Source: Candidatus Poribacteria bacterium (lineage in GTDB: Bacteria > Poribacteria > WGA-4E > UBA9662). Taken from it: a stretch of 11,540 nucleotides of DNA. Below the pieces are notes generated by a model that ran no database searches, was not told the DNA's origin, and saw nothing but the letters and a program-made list of their open reading frames with translations. Where the stretch lies: positions 5,218-16,757 of the forward strand of contig PACG01000249.1 in assembly GCA_002699335.1 (NCBI GenBank), written 5' to 3'. Each line of letters begins with the position of its first letter. Within the stretch, counting starts at the first letter, position 1. Made by a program: the position numbers and the translations under genes. Positions 1 to 7,280 of the stretch are shown in pieces.

Positions 1-524
1 CAAGCGATGTTGCTCTTGTGACTACCTGGAATCAAGACCAAACCGCCATTCCCTTCATTGACGTCGGTCAGTTGGAAAGCTACCACCGTCAAACCATTGT
101 GCATCCGTCCATGGCGGAAAATGTAGTATTGATTGGGATCGAAACCTGGGCCGGAAGAGCCGTGAAAAAGATGCCCCTCCGCCCCCTTATCCATTGACAA
201 CAGGGAGGGGTGATGATCCAGGCGGAAACCTTGGCCCAGGATCTGGTTTAAGTAGGGCACAATTTTGGCGTGGGCTAACATGAGGCGAAACGGATCGCAC
301 CAGGGCGAGGCCAACTCCAGCAAGCCACCCAGTTCACCCCGGCCATGTTCCCCGCGCAGGTGTTCGGAATCACCATCCAGTCGTTGATCCCGAGGTCGAA
401 TGCGTATCTTATCCAGGTTCTGGTCGATGGCCTGGTTGGCGGTGGCAACTTCTTCTTGAGTTAAGACATCTTCGACAACCAAATATCCAGTCAGATCAAA
501 GAGGTAAAGTTCTTCCTGATTCAT
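1..524 (-). CDS. Phytanoyl-CoA dioxygenase (PhyH) family protein, C-terminus cut by window edge
   Basis: The first 174 residues are present; PhyH proteins are usually about 260-300 residues, so the C-terminus with the distal iron-binding His and the 2-oxoglutarate-binding Arg lies outside the window. The family comprises cytosolic Fe(II)/2-oxoglutarate-dependent oxygenases, mostly hydroxylases. Seen in the sequence: N-terminal helix LFDLTGYLVVEDVLTQEE (about 8-25), RLDHHPSLL (101-109), HLFHGSSGPGFDPNQYY (118-134), RMHNGLTVVAFQLTDVN (140-156) and the typical GNGGLVLIPGSHKSN segment (158-172). The start is the ATG at 522-524, behind a strong GAAGGAGGAC ribosome site at a good distance. Oddity: where most relatives have the HxD iron ligands this protein reads H121-G-S, so the carboxylate seems missing. 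The family call is firm; the substrate is unknown. Confidence 0.85.
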   Translation of the reverse strand, partial: MNQEELYLFDLTGYLVVEDVLTQEEVATANQAIDQNLDKIRIRPRDQRLDGDSEHLRGEHGRGELGGLLELASPWCDPFRLMLAHAKIVPYLNQILGQGFRLDHHPSLLSMDKGAEGHLFHGSSGPGFDPNQYYIFRHGRMHNGLTVVAFQLTDVNEGNGGLVLIPGSHKSNIA

Positions 525-530
525 GTACAA

Positions 531-540
531 GTCCTCCTTC
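531..540 (-). promoter_or_regulatory. Ribosome binding site of the PhyH gene
   Basis: On the minus strand the sequence reads GAAGGAGGAC, ending 6 nt before the ATG at 524. It is a near-perfect Shine-Dalgarno match and fixes the start codon. Confidence 0.7.
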
Positions 541-638
541 AGGTATCAGTTCTTCAAATCTCTCCTCTCGGAGAAGGATAAGTGCTTCAGCAGTTTAGAC
601 TAAAATCAGCCTGTTGGCCGATTAACTTGAACCCATAC

Positions 639-1197
639 CTAAGGAACAGAGATACCAGGAACTTTGAGCTGAATTCGGTAGATTGAACTTCTAGTAGTTA
701 TAAATAGTGTTTGCCAGTTCTCACCACCCCAACCTAGCCACTCCTTCCGGCACTTGAATTACACCCGGAGGTCTAGCGTCAGGATCAAAGATCCAGATTC
801 CTGGCGGACCTGTCAGGTAGACATTTCCTTGTTGATTAACTTCCATCCCGTCCGGTGCCCCATTTTCACCCTCTCCTACCGTGAAAACCCGCCCCTTAGT
901 TTTATGGCTCCATCTGCTTGAACATCAAAAACTCGGACATGCACGTGTAGTGTCGTCAATATAATAGGATAGATTCATCCGGCGAAAAACAAAGACCATT
1001 TGGTCGGTCAAAACCATCTACCAGAAGTGTTAACTGCTGCTCATCGGCTGACGGCGATAAACGTCCTGAAAATCGAGTTCCGTTCTGCCTTCCTCTTCGT
1101 ACTTGACTTTCAAACCGTATGGTGGATCAGTAAAATAAGTACTGCCATCCGACTTGACCACTATATCGTTGGGACTATTCAGTGTTTAGGATTGCTA
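639..1197 (-). pseudogene. SMP-30/gluconolactonase/LRE family lactonase, truncated and frameshifted
   Basis: Intact family members are six-bladed beta-propeller lactonases that hydrolyse sugar lactones. Reading the minus strand through several frames recovers the family pattern in order: [20 protein letters not shown] and PYGLKV (about 1182-1100), ELDFQDVYR (about 1080-1055), [20 protein letters not shown] (about 1030-975), HVRVFDVQADGAI (about 945-905), GENGAPDGMEVNQQGNVYLT and GPPGIWIFDPD (about 870-780), then WQTLFITTRSSIYRIQLKVP down to a TAG at 639-641. Breaks lie near 1055, 965, 950, 890 and 730, so no frame encodes the whole protein. The first third of the gene is missing; homology stops where the IS1-type remnant begins on the other side. 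Family identity is secure; function is lost. Confidence 0.8.
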
Positions 1198-1204
1198 AAG
1201 TAAG
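1192..1204 (+). repeat. Possible left copy of a decayed target-site duplication around the IS1 remnant
   Basis: TTGCTAAAGTAAG here resembles TTGCAAGTAAG at 1944-1954 (same sequence with two bases missing) in direct orientation on the other side of the IS1-type remnant. IS1-family elements duplicate about 8-11 bp of target. The match is short and imperfect and may be chance. Confidence 0.25.
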
Positions 1205-1239
1205 TATATGATATGCGGTGAAAATAAAAGGAGGATGTC

Positions 1240-1924
1240 ATGCCTCGTCCAAAATGTGGATCTGATAACAAAGTAAACAGCGGAACAGTAAAAGAGAAAC
1301 AACGGTACAAATGCAAACAATGTGGGTGTAATTACACTCAATCATATCAGCATGGGTATAGATTAGATAAAAAGCTATGAGCATTCCAGTCGTATTTGCA
1401 GGGCAATGGGTTACGAGGTCAGGGCGCATATCAGGGGGAGTAATGTCACGCTGCTCAATTGGATCAAACAATTTGGAAAAAATATCAAGGAATCTGTTCT
1501 GGGAAATATGCCGCATGGGGTACGGGATCTAGAGATAGTGGAGATTGATGAAAGGTGGCATTTTACAGTCAAAAAAACGGAAATTATGACTCTGGATTGC
1601 GACCGTAAGATTTGAGCAGAAAGTCATGGCCGACACCGTTGGCGGTCGCCGTAAGAAAGCCTGGAAAAGATTACTGGGCTGACTCAATGGCCATCGCAGG
1701 GGTCAAATGGCGACAGATGGATTCAAGGTGTAGAAACAAATTGTCTCAGTGGAACAGATTAGAGGTCAAAAACAGCTCCCTCCAATTGAAAGTTTAAATG
1801 CAAATAGCAGGCACTATCTAGCCCGATCAGAGGGCGCAGACGATGTTATTCCAAGTGCCCCATAATGGTAGACCTGTCCTTGGCTTTACTTTTTATCAAA
1901 AAGCATTATCTATCTTACTTTTAA
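1240..1924 (+). pseudogene. IS1-family transposase remnant (frameshifted and interrupted by stops)
   Basis: The start ATG at 1240 sits behind an intact AAAGGAGGATGTC ribosome site. The first 46 codons give an InsA-like zinc-ribbon N-terminus (PKCGSDN then RYKCKQCGCNYT), with the first Cys of the usual CPxC pair replaced. A TGA at 1378 interrupts it, the frame continues as YLQGNGLRG, then shifts to NVTLLNWIKQFGKNIKESVL and VEIDERWHF (about 1437-1565, holding the first catalytic Asp). Further shifts give TDGFKV (about 1712-1730, second Asp), IESLNANSRHYLARSEG (about 1784-1835, catalytic Glu) and RCYSKCPIMVDLSLALLFIK up to the TAA at 1922-1924. The pieces are in the order of an IS1 DDE transposase and the total length fits a roughly 700-750 bp element. 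It cannot make an active enzyme. Terminal inverted repeats were not convincingly found. Confidence 0.8.
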
Positions 1925-2470
1925 TAATCTCTAAATTTTTGCTTTGCAAGTAAGCATGGATGTCATCAAAATCATGCCATGGATCTTGAAGTGCTTACTG
2001 CCAATCGTCTCTGTGATCACTTCTTTGAAGCCGAAAACATGCACGGCGGATTTTATTCGACCTAATTACCCCTTATACCATATTATGGATATTTTGGTCA
2101 GTAAATCATATTTATTTAATTGTAAATGCCGTTACTATAGACGCAAATCACCATGAAATATAATAGCTTAGTCCGTAGGAGCGTGTTCAAAATGTATATT
2201 CGCACCGGCAGCCTGTTACTTATCTACGACCACGGTGGTCCAAACCCCGGCATCTGCAGCTTACTCCTACACCTCAACTTGGCAATACTCTCCGGCTAGA
2301 GTTTAAAACGCAAAGCCATACAACCCATTTACACCAAATAACACATATCTTCTAAACTTGACCTCCATGTTCCTATTTGGATAAGCTGTAATCCGTTCTC
2401 TTAGTGCCTGTAAGGCGGCTTCACTAGCCTTCTCATTCTGTTGTAGCTCCTGTTTCAGTAACTCTCTACA
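1925..2470. other. Stretch without assignable gene
   Basis: No intact gene was found on either strand. There are short suggestive open frames: on plus, MDLEVLTANRLCDHFFEAEN (from about 1980) ending in a stop at about 2063; on minus, a helical Gln/Glu-rich piece KQELQQNEKASEAALQALRE (about 2465-2400) continuing to a stop at about 2303. None matches a family I recognise. Given the surrounding remnants these are most likely parts of decayed genes; the minus-strand piece may belong to the same wreck as the hsdM fragment. Confidence 0.4.
1944..1954 (+). repeat. Possible right copy of the decayed target-site duplication
   Basis: TTGCAAGTAAG, the partner of 1192-1204. If both are real, the inserted element would be about 740 bp (1205-1943), a normal IS1 size. 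Confidence 0.25.
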
Positions 2471-2473
2471 GGT

Positions 2474-2561
2474 GGATTGCCAACAGAGGACTGGCAATAC
2501 GGCTCGACCAAAAGGCATACTAACCTCGATCGACCTGATTTCGTATTTCGCTTGTGATCAT
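2474..2561 (-). pseudogene. hsdM: N-terminal fragment of type I restriction methyltransferase subunit HsdM
   Basis: From the ATG at 2559-2561 the minus strand reads MITSEIRNQVDR, then Gly-stop-Tyr, then AFWSSRIASPL. HsdM proteins of one large group start with a pattern close to MITGEIKNQVDRIWDAFW followed by GGISNPL, so the match is collinear without gaps over about 27 residues; the stop is TAG where Trp (TGG) is expected. Homology ends soon after, and the remaining roughly 450 residues, HsdS and HsdR are absent nearby. The fragment cannot be functional. The family memory is good but the fragment is short. Confidence 0.5.
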
Positions 2562-2593
2562 GCTTCAATCAGTTGTTAGTGTTCCTTTTTAGT

Positions 2594-2974
2594 TCAACTC
2601 TCAATTGCCTTGGCTCTACCTTGGTCATCAATTGCCACGAATACGAAGGTGCCCTCCGTTACTTTTTCTCGTTGACTGACTTCAGGTTTCCGAGACCAAA
2701 CTTCAACATGAATCTTCATGGATGTTGTGCCCACTTGATACAAATCACAATAAATACAAACTATATTACCAACAGAAACTGGTCGTTTAAAGCTGAGGGC
2801 TTCAATGGCTACAGTGGCCGCTCTGGATTTAGCATAGGTTTTGGCCGCTATCCCGGCAGCCAAATCCATTTGTGATACTAGCCATCCGCCAAAGATATCC
2901 CCATTGGCATTAGTATCCGCAGGCATGGCTAAGGTGCGCAATGTAAGTTCGCCTCGGAATTTGGTTCCATCCAT
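2594..2974 (-). CDS. Acyl-CoA thioesterase, YciA-like hotdog-fold protein
   Basis: The protein has 126 residues, close to the usual 130 or so for YciA-type thioesterases. It should hydrolyse acyl-CoA thioesters to free acid and CoA in the cytosol. The N-terminus carries the family signature LRTLAMPADTNANGDIFGGW (12-31), which forms the central helix entry with Asn24 and Asp26 near the active site, followed by LVSQMDLAAGIAA, VAIEALSFKRPVSVGNIVCI (about 55-75) and a TTSMKIHVEVW strand. The frame is unbroken and the start ATG is preceded by AGGAAAG about 8 nt upstream. It stands alone between an hsdM scrap and an IS3-type scrap, so it is probably monocistronic. Family assignment is strong; chain-length preference cannot be read from sequence. 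Confidence 0.9.
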   Translation of the reverse strand: MDGTKFRGELTLRTLAMPADTNANGDIFGGWLVSQMDLAAGIAAKTYAKSRAATVAIEALSFKRPVSVGNIVCIYCDLYQVGTTSMKIHVEVWSRKPEVSQREKVTEGTFVFVAIDDQGRAKAIES

Positions 2975-3047
2975 TTCAAAACTTTCCTATCATCAATAAA
3001 GTCGCCTGATCTTAATATTATCAACTTCTATTTAGACATTACCCGTC

Positions 3048-3296
3048 AGCTGCTCACCAAAACCTTCCAAATTGGGTGAAGTTATGGCGAAATATATTGA
3101 TCATTACAACAATGTCCGGCTCAATAGTGCCATCGGCCATGTTGCTGCAAAAGCTAAGCTGGAAGGCCGAGTGCAACAAATTCTCAAAGAATGGGACGAG
3201 AAGTTAGAAGCAGCTCGTGAAGCTGGTCGAATTAAAAGACAAAAACAAAAAGCTGCCGGAAAAGCAAAGTTGACGAAGGTCATCAAAATGATATGA
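3048..3296 (+). pseudogene. C-terminal remnant of an IS3-type transposase (integrase core)
   Basis: The last 70 or so codons of an rve-type transposase are present: KYIDHYNNVRLNSAIGHV, then KLEGRVQQILKEWDEKLEAA and a basic tail, ending in TGA at 3294-3296. This matches the C-terminal region downstream of the catalytic Glu in many IS3-type transposases (YxxHYNxxRxxSAxGY... Gr...I..eRdrKLeaAr). The catalytic D, D and E residues and the N-terminal orfA are all missing; upstream sequence (from about 3048) no longer looks like the family. A start at TTG 3072 or ATG 3084 would give a short basic protein, but I read it as a relic. Confidence 0.75.
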
Positions 3297-3389
3297 TATT
3301 ACTGGTTAACTCAATTCAACAGATTTTTCGATTCCAGCTGAAGCTAAACGTATTATCTTTTTTACTCTTTCTTCTACCAAATAAGATTC

Positions 3390-3408
3390 TAAGGAGATCA
3401 TCTCCTTA
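3390..3408. repeat. Perfect 19-bp palindrome
   Basis: TAAGGAGAT-C-ATCTCCTTA: 9-bp arms around one base, located between the IS3-type scrap and the alcohol dehydrogenase remnant. There is no T-run next to it, so it is not a standard terminator. It could be an operator or an IS-related relic. Confidence 0.5.
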
Positions 3409-3481
3409 TCGAGGTTTCATCAGGTTATCTTATGCCTCTTATCTTACCGATTAGTTTAGACCTAGAAAAGATCGTGATAAC

Positions 3482-4516
3482 ATGAAATCATTTATCCTCT
3501 ATGAATTCAATCAGCCTCTGTTCTAGCAAGAAACTGACAGGCCAACGCCTGATCCTACAGAGATGCTAATTCAGGTGATGGCCTGTGGTATTGATGGCAC
3601 AGACTTGAAGTTGTTGGATGGTTTTGGCTATGTCCCCGATTTACCCTTTATCGTGGGACATGGGATCGCTGGCATAGTAGCTGAAGTGCGCGGCCATGTA
3701 ATTGCCCTTGCCTACAATTTTACCACCTGTGGCGAATGTTTCCCCTGTCTAACAAGCTCGCGAGCAACTCTGCGTAAACATGGGTAGCATATTGGGGGTG
3801 AAAGGCAAAAACGGAGGGTACGCAGAATATGTAGTAGTACCCGAACGCCAGCTTGTACGAATCTCACCAGGTGTTACCTGGACCAATGCGGCTATCTGTT
3901 GCGATGCTGGTTTGACAGCCTTTCACGCAGTCGACCGTTCACACTCAAGGTAGGCGAAACAGTACTAATCATTGGCATCGGTGGTGTCGGCTCGGTTGCG
4001 GTCCAAGGTTGCCAAGGCCGCTGGTGTATGCGTATTCGCGGTTGAAGTCTCTGCGGCGAAAGAGGCCTGGGCGTGTGAAATGGGGGCGGATGAAACGCTC
4101 AATCCAAGCCGGGTTGATATTCCCGCGACCGTCCGCGAATTAACCAATGGTTCCGGTGTCGGTTGTGTAATTAATATTGTGGGTCAGAGTGCAATAAACA
4201 ATAGGAGATGGGATCAACGTGTTACGCCACGGTGGCCGCCTGTTCCTGGTTAGGTATACGCCCGATTCCTATGCCTTGGAAGGGAAATACTTGGCTCAGA
4301 ATGAACTAGAGAAGTAATTGGCACCAGAGCCGGGGGCGCAAACAGGATCCGATCAACGCAGCTTCTTTTATGGCTAGTGATAAGTCGAAATCGATTGTGA
4401 CTCAGACGTTTCCTATGGAAGATGCCAACGAGGCATTGGCTACCCTATGGTATGGTGAGGTGTGGCCGGATCGTGCTGTTAACGTACGTTTTCCCTTGAC
4501 CTACTGGATAACCTAA
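3482..4516 (+). pseudogene. Zinc-dependent alcohol dehydrogenase (MDR family), full length but broken
   Basis: The remnant spans a whole medium-chain dehydrogenase of about 345 codons. In order: MKSFILYEFNQPLF then an in-frame TAG (3524-3526); MLIQVMACGIDGTDLKLLDG (from 3563); LPFIVGHGIAGIVAEV, where the family GHE zinc-site motif has become GHG; structural zinc cysteines CGECFPC and LC (3730-3775); GVKGKNGGYAEYVVVPERQL; ICCDAGLTAFHAVDR; NAD-binding GIGGVGSVAVQ (GxGxxG, about 3972-4005); AKAAGVCVFAVE; ELTNGSGVGCVINIVGQSA; LRHGGRLFLVRYTPDSYALE; LAQNELE; and KSIVTQTFPMEDANEAL near the C-terminus. Frame changes lie near 3757, 3938, 4008, 4195 and 4312. The substrate of the ancestor is not deducible. 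Identity is firm, function is lost. Confidence 0.88.
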
Positions 4517-4649
4517 CCATGATTATCCAACTTCTAGTTGGTGCACTTATTTTCATCCTCCACCTGGCAGGTGTATCTGTTCTGGGCCGAAGGTGCTAAC
4601 CTCTGGTCAGGGGGCGCTCTTGTGAATGCGTCCGGTAGCAAAATAGATT

Positions 4650-7265
4650 TTATCGTTCGGAGAGCAAGATCCGTTTCCCTTGTTGCCGTGTTTTTAATAG
4701 AGACTTGAGCCGATCAAACTGGTCAGCAGGTATCAATGTCTGATTCAGTTTGAGTACAGACTCGATGGTCGCTCGATGCCTTGAACTGCTTGAGGTAAGT
4801 TGGCCCCCCCCAATCTGATGTTGTAACTCTAGGTTTTCTGGAATTTGATCGATTAACAAAGACTTATCTATGTTGATTTTGAAAGATTGGTCGATGGTCA
4901 TCGTAGTAGGCAGGGAAACCGGAGAAACTCGCTGGTCGTCTTTCAGTAATTGATCATACTTCAAAGGTAGCAGAGGTAACTCTAACAATAACTGATGTCC
5001 CAGAGAAATCAGATAATCTGGGCTTTGCCAATCAATAACCAAGCGGCTTTGAAATAGGTTTAGCCGGGTAAAGCTCAATTTGTCTACCTCGACAGATTCG
5101 TCTAGTTCCAGTAGATCTATAAAGAAGGATCTAGTTTCTGGCCCATTTTCATCTGGTGCATGTCTGCAGGTAAGCCTATTGAAATAACCAGAAAATTGGA
5201 TTTCCTGACTAACCACTACGGTTTTTGTCTCCAATATCTGAATTGAGGTAGTAGCTCTCTGTTCATTGTTGTGCTGAATTGGAGTCTTAGCAAATTGATA
5301 CAACGGTTGTTGATGGACGGTGGGTTCAAATAGATCCGGGTTCAGAATCATCGCCCATCGGTTTTGATTTGAGATCGGTAATTGATTAAAGGGTTGACCG
5401 TTAGCCGTTGGATCTAGATACAAGAAAGTGCCATCATTTTCCACTACTGCCAAGATCATATGATTAAAGTACGCGAGAGATGGCACCTGACGATTAACGT
5501 ATTTCGACTCTCCTGCCGCAATCAAAACCGGATATGAATCTACACCGATTTCAGATAACATCGTATGGAGTAGTGTCGATTTATCTTTGCAATCGCCATA
5601 CCCTTCCTGAAAAATTTGTGGAGCCGCATGGGGCTTGATAGCCCAAATACCGAGCTCGATACCGACATAGTCAATTTGGTTGGTGACGAAGTCGTATAAA
5701 CGATGAATTTTGTCCTGACGGGTAAAGGCACCCGCCGTGAGTCCTTTTACTTTCTCGGCGATTTCGCCGCTGATTCGGTCCTGTTCTCGAATCAGCGTAG
5801 TGTACCATTCGATCAGTGGTCGCCAGGACGGAATGGTCGAAACCGCAATTGAATAGGCCAGATCCTTTTCAGTTGGCATAAAAGGCTCGTCCGCCAGGGC
5901 AGGAACATCTTCGATGACAAACTGGTAAGTGGTCGTGTAACTTGACGATTTAATTTCGGGTGAAACAGATAAGGTGGGTATACCTTCAAGTCCTTGATGT
6001 AATTGATAGTGAAGTTGCTTTTGCCGGGGAAGATTAATCGCTAATTTGTATCGTTCGATCCTGGCACTTTCCTGGATGTGAATCTGTTGCCAAAATTCCC
6101 CAGTCAAAAGATGGCCCCGGTTTTTAGATATATAAGCATAGTCGATGACGCATTTATTTCCCATCCGTGGTAATTCAAACTGCATCAGCCGGGCATCTAC
6201 AAACATACCTGCCTCAATCGTGCCCGGCGGCATCAGATCCCTTTTGATTTCTGATTGATCCAGGTTAAAGATGTCTCCGTTGGGTAAAATCGTGCGTGCG
6301 TAGGGAATTTCTATTTCATCGTTGCCCCGGGTATATGGAATCAAAATCCGACCGAATTTACGGCCGTCGTCATCAACAATTTGTACCGTCCGGCGGACAG
6401 TGTGCGTATAGCTGGAGTCTTCGTTAACGTCGAAAATATCTTCTCTCCACAAAACAGTTGTTGACCGATAGCCGTCATCATTGCCAATCGCTATTCTCTC
6501 GACAAGTTCAAATTGACTAAAAGGAGATACTATGCCTTCATCCCGTTGATTAGATTGAACCGGTTGGCCTAGATGGGCTTGGTCTGCCTGCTGTCCAAAT
6601 ATTTGTGGATGCTCAGCTTGAACGGCCCCGTCTTCCTGGTACCATTGGGCGACCCCGGCCTTTGTCATCGAGAAGGTGTCAGCCAGGGATTGGGCTGGGT
6701 TCTGTTTGAGTTGCTCGGTCATAATTGAGCCGAAACCGGATCTGGCATGTCTCTCGTTGGCAGAACAGGAAGTTATAATTATCGTCTCGGGATGAGATAG
6801 CAACGGTATCATCTGTCCACTGAATGGAAAATCGAAAAACAGAATCTTGGACTGAGTTGGGATCTGTAGAATCGTGTTGGCATATTCGGCAGCAAACAGA
6901 TCTCTCCCCGGCAGGTTGAACTTCAATTTTCGACCCGATTTGCTGGCATGACCAGACATGAGCAAAATAAACCGATCCTGAGGGTTGGCTGATATGGAGA
7001 TAGTGTGAAAGGCGGATACTACATTCGGAATTGTCGATTTATCTGTAACTGCCGCGAGAGACGAATCTTCAAAAAGAAAGGTAACTTGGTTCGGATCAAA
7101 GCCGTAGGTCTTAGTCAGCAGTTGGTAGAATTGCGAAGTAGTGTTCCAAAATCGATCGTAATACGACTTTCCCCCAGCAATTCCACCGATGATCAGAACA
7201 TAATCTTTCCCGTGAGCGTAGGAAAGAACAAGAAACAGAACAACAACAAGACGCCAACGTTTCAC
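4650..7265 (-). CDS. Exported C13/legumain-like, DUF3857 and transglutaminase-core fusion protein
   Basis: The 871-residue protein starts at GTG (7263-7265), chosen because it gives a signal peptide (MKRWRLVVVLFLVLSYAHG, 1-19) and lies 15 bp after the upstream stop, suggesting coupled translation. Residues 20-230 resemble bacterial C13/caspase-like peptidases: DYVLIIGGIAGGKSYYDRFW, LLMSGHAS (His106), FFDFPFSGQMIPLLS (144-157) and AQWYQEDGAVQAEHPQ (206-221). The expected nucleophile in CxSG is Pro147, so this domain is probably non-catalytic. Residues about 250-440 look like DUF3857. Residues about 515-625 form a transglutaminase-like core with Cys559 (GYGDCKDKS), His602 (FNHM) and Asp618 (YLDPT), a complete triad. 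The last 240 residues are beta-rich and unassigned. An eight-G tract lies near the 3' end. Likely periplasmic or surface; a role in protein or peptide cross-linking or cleavage is inference. Confidence 0.8.
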   Translation of the reverse strand: MKRWRLVVVLFLVLSYAHGKDYVLIIGGIAGGKSYYDRFWNTTSQFYQLLTKTYGFDPNQVTFLFEDSSLAAVTDKSTIPNVVSAFHTISISANPQDRFILLMSGHASKSGRKLKFNLPGRDLFAAEYANTILQIPTQSKILFFDFPFSGQMIPLLSHPETIIITSCSANERHARSGFGSIMTEQLKQNPAQSLADTFSMTKAGVAQWYQEDGAVQAEHPQIFGQQADQAHLGQPVQSNQRDEGIVSPFSQFELVERIAIGNDDGYRSTTVLWREDIFDVNEDSSYTHTVRRTVQIVDDDGRKFGRILIPYTRGNDEIEIPYARTILPNGDIFNLDQSEIKRDLMPPGTIEAGMFVDARLMQFELPRMGNKCVIDYAYISKNRGHLLTGEFWQQIHIQESARIERYKLAINLPRQKQLHYQLHQGLEGIPTLSVSPEIKSSSYTTTYQFVIEDVPALADEPFMPTEKDLAYSIAVSTIPSWRPLIEWYTTLIREQDRISGEIAEKVKGLTAGAFTRQDKIHRLYDFVTNQIDYVGIELGIWAIKPHAAPQIFQEGYGDCKDKSTLLHTMLSEIGVDSYPVLIAAGESKYVNRQVPSLAYFNHMILAVVENDGTFLYLDPTANGQPFNQLPISNQNRWAMILNPDLFEPTVHQQPLYQFAKTPIQHNNEQRATTSIQILETKTVVVSQEIQFSGYFNRLTCRHAPDENGPETRSFFIDLLELDESVEVDKLSFTRLNLFQSRLVIDWQSPDYLISLGHQLLLELPLLPLKYDQLLKDDQRVSPVSLPTTMTIDQSFKINIDKSLLIDQIPENLELQHQIGGGQLTSSSSRHRATIESVLKLNQTLIPADQFDRLKSLLKTRQQGKRILLSER
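4804..4811 (-). repeat. Eight-G homopolymer inside the fusion gene
   Basis: Eight C on the plus strand, read as GGG GGG GGC (Gly819-Gly821) in the coding strand. A one-base slip would change the last 50 residues. It is the longest G/C homopolymer I saw in the window. Confidence 0.8.
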
Positions 7266-7280
7266 CGAATTGTGCCTGTC

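Noticed and set aside
2573..2875. 100-codon open frame on the plus strand
   Set aside because: It lies opposite the YciA-like thioesterase, whose family motifs are clear on the minus strand; the plus frame has no recognisable features.
3482..4516. Frameshifts in the dehydrogenase as sequencing errors
   Set aside because: Besides about five frame changes there is an in-frame TAG and loss of the conserved Glu in GHE, which are substitutions rather than indel errors; long neighbouring genes are intact.
4519..4599. 26-codon hydrophobic plus-strand open frame (MIIQLLVGALIFILHLAGVS...)
   Set aside because: No ribosome site and no family; it directly follows the dehydrogenase remnant and looks like chance, although a membrane-peptide relic cannot be excluded.
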